Below are positions 37,604 through 50,601 of a DNA stretch of 64,000 nucleotides, one piece after another; position 1 is the stretch's first letter; every line of letters begins with the position of its first letter. Source of the DNA: Gyrodactylus bullatarudis. Its lineage: Eukaryota; Platyhelminthes; Monogenea; Gyrodactylidea; Gyrodactylidae. The notes under the pieces were generated by a model. The model saw only the letters and a list, made by a program, of their open reading frames with translations. It did not search any database and was not told the DNA's origin. A program made the translations under genes and the position numbers. The DNA lies in assembly GCA_012064415.1 (NCBI GenBank), contig SSNU01000204.1, positions 62,001 to 126,000 of the forward strand, read 5' to 3'.

Positions 37604-37686
37604 TTCTGGTGTTTCTCAAATTTATTTGTAGAATTACAAATATCAAACAATCTCAATGAAAATTCTAGTATTTAAATTCAGTGTTT
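37604..37686. promoter_or_regulatory. Very compact divergent promoter
   Basis: 83 bp between the start codons of the thioesterase gene (-) and the CEP95-like gene (+). The two 5' leaders and core promoters must overlap or be extremely short. No known motif can be named. Confidence 0.5.
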
Positions 37687-38838
37687 ATGAAAAATATGCA
37701 CGATTATGAAAGTATAAACTTGATGGAAAAGCAAAGCCTGGAGTTAGCCAATAGGCTAGCGCGACTCATCGGAGCCGATATCGAGATAGGGAAATTCGAA
37801 ATGATAAATCTAGAACTTTTTGAAATATTCTTGGACAACATTTTTTCAGTTAGTCAAGCAGACAGTAACAAAACAATCGAATCAAGATATGAAATTATTT
37901 TGGAAACTATCAGCAAAAAATTCAATGTTTCACTCGATCACATTTCTGTCCAAGACTTGATACAAGGCAGGATCGAAGCAGTTCATAATCTCTTGGAAAT
38001 ATTTGAAGTTCTGTTTGAGACAGAGAGCTCTGAAAAGAGTTCATCCGTTCAAGTCAGCGAAAAGAAAATCAAGTATGTTCGCTACTAAGATTTAATTACT
38101 AGCTTAAATGAGAAACTGTCAGACAGAAGAATATTCTTGAGACACTTGTTAAATGAGATAAATAAAGCAAAGACCGATTATAAGGGCCCACAAGAAATTA
38201 CAAAATCAGATCAAAGGATCAACACAGGACAGGGTTATTTCAAACAGCCTAAAGTGGTCTTTGAAGTTAAGGATAAACAATTCAAACTCTTGGGAATGAA
38301 CAAGAAGCCAGATGAAAATGTCCCGAGGAGAATTTTCGATGTCTCATTGATTCGTGATGTCAATCCTTACAGCCATTCAAAACATAAAAATGAATTAGAA
38401 TTTAGAATTGATAATGCAATAAGAGTTTTGGAGAAAGAAAAGTGTACAACCATACGAATGGGAAATTTAACAAATAAATTGAACGAGATGAGGTTAATAA
38501 GTCAAATAGTTCAAGTAGAAAAGGATAAGTTGAACAAGATAAACATGTCCTTTCCAAAGCATTCTTACTCAAGGACAGCTAATGAAAAGGAGATTATGAA
38601 AATAACCAAAGAAATAAAAATGAAGAATAAGAGGATTCTTAATCTAAAATATGATATTGAAGAGCTAAAACATCGGTCATTCTATGAAATTGGCTATCTG
38701 GATGAAAAGACGAAAAACCTAATAAAAGTAAGAGTTATTACCATTTTCATTTCTGTATAGTACCACCAAATGCAAATTAAAGCTTTGGAAAGAGAATCAA
38801 GCCAAGAGCACAGATTACTTGGGAGATTGGGAAGATAA
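37687..38838 (+). CDS. CEP95-like centrosomal protein
   Basis: Exons 37687-38072, 38103-38727, 38761-38838 give 362 residues; introns are 30 and 33 nt. The N-terminal ~125 residues match the CEP95 calponin-homology-like domain: LELANRLARLIGADIEI, then ISKKFNVSLDHISVQDLIQG and IEAVHNLLEIFEVLFE, which fits the NLLEIFDGLL signature. The rest is Lys/Glu-rich and coiled-coil-forming (KEIMKITKEIKMKNKRIL). It is much shorter than vertebrate CEP95 (about 820). Without splicing, an in-frame TAA (intron 1) or the TAG of the acceptor (intron 2) would end the protein. ATG 37687 is the first in frame; the second, at 37696, is also possible. Confidence 0.75.
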
Positions 38839-39028
38839 ATTGGTGCAGGTTTTGTGATACTGAGTCAGTAATACTGACAGTTTCTAACTTTTAAATTACC
38901 AATTTAAAATTTTTTAAATAAATTCTTTCATCGCTCAATTAATCGGAAATTTTGTTTATTTTTTTCTGATATTGAAAATTTTTTGTAAGGAATCGTCAGA
39001 TTATACAATAATAAAGCAATAGAAAATA

Positions 39029-40114
39029 ATGAGTGATACAAATTCAATCAGAACTAATCGTACTTGCTATGAGAAACCGAAAATTCTTCTCATTGGAATG
39101 CGCCGGAGTGGCAAAACTTCAATTCGCAAGGTTGTTTTCGAGAAAGCTGCGCCCAATGAGACAATAAATCTTGAATCTACTCATAAAATCGAAGTTAATG
39201 ATATCTCCAGTTGTTCCTTCATTCAGTTCGATTTAATGGATTTACCTGGTCAAGGAGCTTTTGCAACAAACATTTTATCCCAGCCTGAAATACTAAACTC
39301 CTCTTGTGCTCTCATTTTTGTCATTGATGCTCAGGATGATTATATTGAAGCTCTCAAGATGCTCAATGACACAATCTCTATGGCCTATCGCTTTAATCAA
39401 AAGATGAAATTCGAAGTTTTCATCCATAAAGTTGATTCCCTTAGTGAAGAGTCCAAGATAGACATTCAACGTGATATTGCTCAAAGGGTAAATTCTGTAA
39501 GTGAAAACTTGTTCTATGATAATCAAACAATTGGCATGGCTGGTCTTAACCAAGGAATCAGTATTGGTTTTCATCTTACCACAATTTACGACCATTCAAT
39601 TTTTGAGGCCTTCTCAAAGGTTGTCCAGAAGTTAATCCCATTCTTGGACGCATTTGAGAATCTGCTCAACATATTTATCTCTAGTTCTTCCATAGAAAAG
39701 GCTTTTCTATTTGACGTAACTTCAAAGATTTACCTGGCCACAGACACCTACTCAAATGATATGCAGATTTACGAGCAGTGCTGTGACATGATCGATGTCA
39801 TTGTGGATATTTCTACGATTTACTCACGCTCCTCAGACAATGATGACGGTCCCAAGCATTTTTCAGAAAACACTCAGTCAATAATAACCCTGAATAATGA
39901 AACAGTATTGTATTTTCGAGGGGTAAATCAGTACATGGGCCTCGTCTGTCAAATGAAAGAAGAGGCGCTCGATAAAATCGGAATTATCGATTATAATTTC
40001 AAAATTGTCAAGGAGAGTCTTCAGAAAATGCTCAAGATAAACGAAGAACAAATTGGAAAAGAGACTAAACTTGTCATTGAACGTTTTCAGCCCGATAGAC
40101 TCGTGAATTTGTGA
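39029..40114 (+). CDS. Rag GTPase, RagC/D type
   Basis: Lysosomal GTPase subunit that pairs with RagA/B to bring TORC1 to the lysosome when amino acids are present. Intronless, 361 residues. The G1 loop GMRRSGKTS (23-31), the G3 DLPGQGAF (71-78), the guanine-specificity HKVD (133-136), and the RagC/D hallmark TIYDHSIFEAFSKVVQKLIP are all seen, followed by the roadblock-type C-terminal domain (ENLLNIFISSSSIEKAFLFD, GIIDYN). Length is close to family size but the N- and C-terminal tails are short. A ~10-residue addition with GLNQGIS stands before the FHLTTIYDHS block. Convergent with the RPB3 gene, 311 bp apart. Confidence 0.96.
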   Translation: MSDTNSIRTNRTCYEKPKILLIGMRRSGKTSIRKVVFEKAAPNETINLESTHKIEVNDISSCSFIQFDLMDLPGQGAFATNILSQPEILNSSCALIFVIDAQDDYIEALKMLNDTISMAYRFNQKMKFEVFIHKVDSLSEESKIDIQRDIAQRVNSVSENLFYDNQTIGMAGLNQGISIGFHLTTIYDHSIFEAFSKVVQKLIPFLDAFENLLNIFISSSSIEKAFLFDVTSKIYLATDTYSNDMQIYEQCCDMIDVIVDISTIYSRSSDNDDGPKHFSENTQSIITLNNETVLYFRGVNQYMGLVCQMKEEALDKIGIIDYNFKIVKESLQKMLKINEEQIGKETKLVIERFQPDRLVNL

Positions 40115-40425
40115 CAAATATTATTGATAATTTATTTTTCTATTGTGTGATAGTGCTACCTGACTCTTGATTGATCTCCCCTAAACAATTTGATTATTTT
40201 CATTATTCATTTTATTCAAAATCATATCAAATGTATGCGCTTATTTTCCAAATAATTTGGCAATCTCTTGATAATCTAGTATTATTATTTAGTAGAAACT
40301 TGATCAATTGAATTCGTATTGGCTAGAATTTCAGCCACATGAAACTCTCAATAATATTCGACTGGGTAAAAGCCATGTTGGAAATTTGTTATTTTATTTC
40401 ATAAAGGAATTTAGAAAAAGCAGAA

Positions 40426-41220
40426 TTAATCTTGGGGAAGATGGTCGTGCAGGTTGGACAACTTCTCCTTGAGTGCACTTAATGCAGAAAGAATGATATT
40501 CTTTGGCAAGAGTGAACCGCAACTTTCAACATTGAAGTAAAATGTTTTGGCTTTGGCGTTAGGATCAAACGGTGCTTGATGCTCACCCTCGGGGAGTTGG
40601 GAAAATTCAGATTTGGGCCATTCCTCGGGCTTCTGAAGAAATGTATGACGTAGGGCATTGTCAGGATCATATTCGAAAGCAACACCTGTTGTTGGATTCC
40701 ATTTAGCGTGTTCCTTTGCGAAACCCTTCTTTGCGATAGCTCTTAGTTTGAGACGTTGGCCTTTACGCATTTTGACGATTAGAATCGATTCTTGCTTTGT
40801 GTAAGAAGAATTTGTGGGATCCCTTACAGGAACTGGTTGTACCTCACGATTACAACTAATCAAGTCGGCCCCAGTCACATGTCTAGGTTTATCATCTGAA
40901 CAGACAACGTCAAGTGTAAGTTCAACAGAACATTCTGAACAAAATTCTCGACAGACGCATTCACGAAAATAGCACATTCTATCGACTATACCATCTGAGG
41001 TAAGAGGTATAAGACCAACACGCTGAGCAATGAATTCATCGTTGAGCATAGTGTTGTTTTCTTCTACTTGAACCCAATCAATCGCAAGAGTAGGTACTTC
41101 AGCAATACAAACTCGACGAATAGCATTAGCTACTGAGAGATCAGTGTCATCGAGAGTGAATTTGAGGTTTTCAGAGGTACAAGAAGTAACATTTACCGTG
41201 GACTGATTAGCATACGGCAT
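40426..41220 (-). CDS. POLR2C: DNA-directed RNA polymerase II subunit RPB3
   Basis: Assembly-platform subunit that pairs with RPB11. Intronless, 264 residues, close to the family's ~275. Visible: the N-terminal alpha-like motif ([29 protein letters not shown], read in pieces), [10 protein letters not shown], the zinc-binding cluster [10 protein letters not shown] (about residues 89-98), [35 protein letters not shown] and the C-terminal helix [15 protein letters not shown]. Nothing unusual apart from the lack of introns. Confidence 0.97.
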   Translation of the reverse strand: MPYANQSTVNVTSCTSENLKFTLDDTDLSVANAIRRVCIAEVPTLAIDWVQVEENNTMLNDEFIAQRVGLIPLTSDGIVDRMCYFRECVCREFCSECSVELTLDVVCSDDKPRHVTGADLISCNREVQPVPVRDPTNSSYTKQESILIVKMRKGQRLKLRAIAKKGFAKEHAKWNPTTGVAFEYDPDNALRHTFLQKPEEWPKSEFSQLPEGEHQAPFDPNAKAKTFYFNVESCGSLLPKNIILSALSALKEKLSNLHDHLPQD

Positions 41221-41803
41221 TATTAATCTGTGTCTTAAGTCTTTTGATAATTTTTTTTGTAAATATCTAAATTTAAAACAAACCTGGAAAGATCTTATAT
41301 TTTTAAAATGCTAATTACAAGACAATTATTTGAATAATTTTAAGTTAAAAATTTAAGCTTCTAAATTAGATGTTCCAATGAATCTAAAGATTTCCAACAA
41401 TCTGGTAATAGCTCAATATTTGCGTTGATCCTTAGTTCAGTGTTTATCCATATAGTTTGATAGATACTTAGGTATAGGTAAGGAACTTATGATAAATTAC
41501 TTATCGTAACTTACAATTCACAAAGTTTCAAGGGAAAACTAATTATTTTACTCAACTCAGTTCATGAGATTTGAATTAATAATTCATGCCATCGAAATTT
41601 TTGTAGCTGAAAATACGTATTTATATTTGAATTGAATAGAGATAAATCACTTGTATATAGTGAATAATATAGCTTAAATATTGTATTTATATTTGTATAT
41701 TCAACATTAAACAACTCGCTTGCAAATTATAAGAAATCCAATAATCAAAAAATAATTAAAATCACGAAAAATATATACAAATTAATTTCCTGCGTTTGGT
41801 ACA

Positions 41804-42997
41804 TTATGAGGTCTCGATAGGAGTTTTGTTGTGTTTTTTCAAATTACGATGGACCTTATCATAACATGTCTCACAAAAGAATATTCCATCACATTTTTCA
41901 CAAGTGAATTGGGCTAGCGAGGTGCATAATTCACAATAAATTTCATATTTACTTTCATCTTCAATTGTTATTCCGTGTTTCAGTTCAAGACGGGCAGCAT
42001 CTTTAAGCTAAACATGATGATTTGATTTTAGTTAATAATTATAATCATTTAAATACTAGTTTATGGTAAAATTACGTCTATTTCAGACATATTTTCTTAA
42101 AAGTTGTTAATAGATTCGATTTCTTTTCACTTTCAGTTTCAAGTTTCTATACTCTTACACTTTCTATTGTTTGGTTCTATTATGTTTCCAAAAAATTGTA
42201 TATATTTAAATTATTTTGTATTATATTAAAAGTATTTGAGACATATTTTATTTGGATTAATAAACCCATACTTGAGTAGAATTCTCTGATAAATTGTATC
42301 AAATTAAATACGCATTGAAGCTTCCCATCAGTAAAAAAGGGGAAATAGTTTATTCGAAAATACATAAAAATTCTTATAAACAAATTTAACTACTTATGTA
42401 TTAACACAATAGTGGAATAAATAGAAAATTAAATTTTCGATTATGTCTATATTTAGGTGTCTACTCTTTTGAATATTGATTGGAAATTAAAATTAGTAAG
42501 TTATTGATTAAACTCACTCTAGATATAATATCATCAACTGGATCAGATGACTTGGTTTCTGTGTGCGGTTTAGTATCATTCATTGAAATCAATCTATTTA
42601 GCCTACTTTCGATAGCATCATTGGGGAGGGAGTTTTTTCCATCAGTAGAGTTGAGTCTATCTAACCTAGCTTCAGTATCTGCTTTTTTATCATTAATTTC
42701 TCGAGTTTTAATACTCTCCAGTCTCTCTTCAAGTTTGGCTAATTCTGATTGAGCATGTAGTGCTTGATTCTTAGAATCAATATTTCTAATTTTCATATCA
42801 ATAAAGGCCTTCGGGATATTGAGTTGCGAGGAATTTTCATTCGTCATTCTCCGCAAACATGAAAGACATATGAGTTGTGATTCGTTTTTAGGGTTCTTTT
42901 GAGAGCAACATTGCTTGCAGAGAATAAAGTTACAAATGGGACAACTAACAGACTTTCTAAAAAAGTCGAATTTCTTGAAACAAGACCGGCACTCCAT
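41804..42997 (-). CDS. ANCHR/ZFYVE19-like abscission checkpoint protein
   Basis: Two exons, 42518-42997 and 41804-42007, joined in phase 0 across a ~510 nt intron, give 227 residues. The N-terminal FYVE-like zinc finger (MECRSCFKKF, SCPICNFILCKQCCS, LICLSCLRR) lacks the RRHHCR basic motif, as in ANCHR. Two LARL-type repeats follow (TEARLDRLNS, IESRLNRLIS), then a helix made by the splice (DDIISR/LKDAARLELK) and a C-terminal B-box-like finger (YCELCTSLAQFTCEKCDGIF, FCETCYDKVH) that matches the end of ZFYVE19. About half the human length, so linkers have been lost. Known family role: VPS4 retention at the midbody in the NoCut checkpoint. Starts 406 bp from the divergent PRPP synthetase gene. 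Confidence 0.85.
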
Positions 42998-43403
42998 TTA
43001 ATTAAATTAATGCCGATAATATTTTTAAATAAGTGAACAATCAGCACAACCAGTCAAGCAATTAGTTATTGCATCATCCTGAGTATTAGAAATGTCTTTT
43101 TTTAATTTTTTATCAGCCTTGTTATTAGTTTCGTCCATATACTTCACCAAAAGGGCGATTGTTGGAAATTTTAGCCTGTGACCAAATGATTAGAAATTCA
43201 AATTTGGAATATATTTTAAAACAGTAATAGTTTCAAACAACTTTGTTAATAACGGTACCTATAAAACTTTTAAAAATTTTACAAAACGTTTAATCTATTC
43301 AACTGAATAATAATTCAGTAATACTGAATAAGTAACTGAATTTCAGTTCATAACAACACAACCAGATTGTTTAATCAATCCAAATAATAGGAATTAAAAA
43401 GAA

Positions 43404-47153
<3,750 letters not shown>

Positions 47154-47461
47154 TCAAAGGACTCGGACCATTTCTACTATTACAAGACTCTATTTGCTTC
47201 CCTTGAAGGGATAGCTATCTACAACTCGATTCTTTGATTCATTATTCGATTAATTCTACAATTACCCTAAACAAAATTATCAACATCACCATCAAAGTAT
47301 ACAACTAGACAAAATCCAATTAATAATATCACATGTAATATGGAACGAGATCTTTCTTGGAATAGACCAGCCTTAATGATTTTGATTGAAAGTTTCAATA
47401 AATGAGATTACTTTCTTTTTCCTTAATAACCCTTTCAATATCCATTAAAATACAGTGTACT

Positions 47462-47867
47462 AGGCTAGGGTGAATTTTTTTTCTCCGAATAACTCACGAG
47501 AGGACTTACTTTTCTGATAAATTTTAGTTCTCAGATCATGTTTTGCATATTTTTAAAGCCCATTTATCCCACAATATCCCACGGATATGATAAAATAACG
47601 AAATTAACCATGATGACTAGATCACTATTTTTGAAGATAAAAATTAAGAAACTCATCAAATGGGCAAGATATTCCAAATTTTATTGATTATGTAGTAAAA
47701 ATTCATTAAAAATTGAGCGGCGATTTGAAAATTCTGGATTTTTAAAACCGAATGACATAATGGAGAGTCATTTTCGACACATGCTTCAATACAAAATAAT
47801 GCTTAGAATTGATAGTTCTATCAGAAAAGTTGGTCCTAATATGAGATTAAAAATTTTACCAGAGCCT
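47462..47867. mobile_element. TIR element, copy 2 (longer)
   Basis: Left end AGGCTAGGGTGAATTTTTTT, right end reverse-complemented AGGCTCTGGTAAAATTTT. Interior blocks match 7127-7333, but ~200 bp (about 47555-47785) are inserted or retained. Flanks carry ACAGTGTAC and ACAGTGCAC, possibly a 9 bp target duplication or an outer part of the inverted repeat. Confidence 0.7.
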
Positions 47868-48039
47868 ACAGTGCACTATACTCTGTTGAACGAAAATTAA
47901 ATCCCCTCATTATAATTATAAGAGGAAATTCGTTCAACTACAAGAATATTATGATCAACTCATTAGAATAAATACTCCCTTATTGTTCACCTTACAATAC
48001 AATTTTCAGCTGAAAAGTTATCTGATACGGGTTTTGCAT

Positions 48040-48102
48040 TTCATTCTCTCGTCCTTCGGAACCACCCACACCGGGCAATCTCTTCCCCTGGGTATTAAAT
48101 GA
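48040..48102 (-). other. GC-rich exon-like island in intergenic DNA
   Basis: On the minus strand, a 62 nt block from GGGAAGAGATTGCCCGGTGT to GCAAAACCC follows an acceptor-like TTTTCATTTAATACCCAG and precedes GTATCAG. Its GC content is clearly above the surroundings. No partner exon or family identified. Confidence 0.25.
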
Positions 48103-48860
48103 AAAATAGGCATACAGTTGGCATCTGATAGTTATAGAGCAAAAAATAATTTGTTTAGCCTTAGATCTGAAAATCATTTTTTTAAAAACTTTTTATGAAA
48201 TTCGTTAAAATAGGTACAGTAATATCTTTAGTGACCCATTTTTTGATTGATAATCTCTGAACCAAAAATAATTGCGTTAAAACAACTGTAGATTCGTAAT
48301 TAGCGTATTCACAAACCATAGGATAAACAAGAGATTGAATGCGAGTCATGAAAAAAAATGAAATTCAGCTCATACGTTTTGCTTAACTTTTTTCATTCAA
48401 TCTCGAATAAAATCTTTTAATCATTCCTTTTTTACATGTAACCTCTATCATTCAACTTTTATGATTTAAGAAATGAACATTAAACTTATTTAGGCAGATT
48501 TTCTTATCCAGTCCTTTGGTTTATCAATTACAAAATGTATAAAAATAAAATTATCATTAATTCTCAAGTATACATTTAAAAGTATATTCAATGAAAGAAT
48601 AAAAATCATTTAGTCAAAAGGCCAAGTTTACTATGTTTACTATTGGTTATTTAAGCGTAAACTATGAAAACTCGATAAATGTTTTTCTAGCATGGCCCCT
48701 GAAGCTTTTGAGAGTTTCAAGGATGTTTCTCATGAATAGACTGAAAAGATTCATTTCTTATAGACTGTGGAAAAAGGGGATAGATCCTGTCTAAATCTAT
48801 AACTAACTTTTCAGCCATCTTGATAATCACTGATTGTTAAATATATACAATAAAGCTCAT

Positions 48861-49585
48861 TAATATGAAGATGGGGATTTATGATTTTTACAAAATTATA
48901 AATTTTTTCATCAAGAGATCGAATTTGATCAAGATTTCTTGGAATCTAGATCACGAGGCCCTCTTTCAGGATCTGAAGAAAAATAATTTGAAAAAAATCT
49001 AATTTTCTGAAAGTTATGGCGTATTTCAAATCTAGCGATGGCGCCAAATTCCCATTTTTTGAACTTTGAGTTGATAATTTTTGTTGATTTAAAAGTGAGA
49101 GAGGGATGAAAAGTTGATTTTTAGGATCACAATTAGTCAAAGAAATCAAATATGCTGAATCTGGTTTTAAGAATCCCCTCATAATTGTGTAAAAATCAAA
49201 TTCGGAATTTTTCATCATTTTCCCTACTTGAAAGTCAATGAAATTTGAAGATCCCAGAAAAATAACGAATTTATCAAAATTTTTATGATGGTCATTGGTT
49301 TTTTTTGTCTTTTTGTGATCCTAAAAATCAACTTTGATCACTCTCTCACATTGAAATCAACAAAAATTTTCAACTCAATGTTCAAAAAAATGGGATTTTA
49401 GCCCTACTTCAAGGTTTCAAATTTGCAGTATTTTCCTTAAAGATTGTTTTTTTCTAAATTTTTTTTCTCCGCACCGTGAAAGAGGGCCTCATAATCCAGA
49501 TTCCAAAAATTCTTGATCAATTTCGATTTCTTGATGAAAAAATTAAGAATTTTGTAAAAATCATAAATTCCCATCTTCATATTAA
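48861..49585. mobile_element. Long fold-back element, copy 2 (best preserved)
   Basis: A 725 bp palindrome-like unit. The outer arms pair over more than 100 bp at high identity: TTAATATGAAGATGGGGATT at left, and the right end reverse-complemented TTAATATGAAGATGGGAATT. Further in come ATCAAGATTTCTTGGAATCT and GAGGCCCTCTTTCA on both sides, and the inner arms GTTGATTTTTAGGATCACA. No ORF. Same family as 14862-15476 and 32930-33285. Confidence 0.85.
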
Positions 49586-50601
49586 CTAGGTGTAATATTT
49601 TTTTGAGTAAAAAAACTAACTAGCTTTATATATACAGTATATAAATCTGAATTCCTTTTTGTAAGCCGACTTATCATTTCAAAGATAATAGAGGTTAAAA
49701 TTGGCATTTTTGGCTCTAAAACCAGTTATCTTCTAAACTATAAGAGATATCGAGCAGGCGATTGCATATTTTTTAACGAAAGTTATTTTATTTTTTCTAA
49801 GACCTCAGCAAATAGGTTTTCAAAAATAGCTTTCTAAATATTTTTCAAATATTTCATAACATTTTCAAAAAATCACCCCTCTTCAAGTAACTATGGTGGG
49901 CATCAGTGACAAGCTATCTTTATAAATTATACATAATTTTGTACCTTGATAAATTTCCTTTCTAAAGAGGGGTAAACAAAGGGTATCTTAAATAAATGTG
50001 AATGCTAACTCAAGTTACTTAAGGAAGGGTGATTTTTAAAAAAATTTGTCAAATAGGCCTTGGGAAATTATTTTGGTAATCTATAGTTACCAGTTTTCTA
50101 ATTTGTGTGATGAAAAAAATGAATAATTTGGAGGGTTAAACCAGACCAGACAGTTTTCCGAGATGAATAAAATTTTCTCAAAAATCACAGATAAAGGAAT
50201 TGTATGTTGATTTTTTATTGTGTATAATACAATTTCAAATGAAATGAAAATCATAAAAAATTATGTTTTCTTTATTGCATGCTTCTCCACCTGTGGGCTA
50301 CCTGGTACATCATTGATGGATTGTTGAGGGAGGGAGAGGGGGTTGTTTTCTTCTGCATAGATCAAAGAAGATTGCATACAAACAAACTATCCTGTATTGT
50401 CCATGTATACTGGTGTATATTGTGTATTATGGTAGTTTGGTTATTGCTTAATTCTGATTGGTTCGTTGGTCAAAAGATTTTTCCCATAATCTCTACCCCT
50501 TTTCTTGCGTAATTATTACAGCCTTGTGTCGAGAATACACGATCCGTGTTTCATTCTTTTTATAAAATCTTTCGTTTTGTCCTATTTGGAAAAAAAGACC
50601 C
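49586..50601. other. Intergenic / upstream of the zinc-finger gene
   Basis: No gene supported. The 500 bp before 50602 are slightly less AT-rich and presumably contain the 5' leader of the zinc-finger gene; no specific promoter element can be named. Confidence 0.4.

Noticed and set aside
38073..38102. Premature stop making the CEP95-like gene a pseudogene
   Set aside because: The TAA lies in a 30 nt GT-AG segment of the same size class as five other required introns, and coding sequence resumes in phase.
42076..42090. Mini-exon MSEID as a separate start for the B-box protein
   Set aside because: The upstream exon at 42518-42997 joins the 42007 exon directly in phase and recreates the ANCHR domain order, so the mini-exon is not needed.
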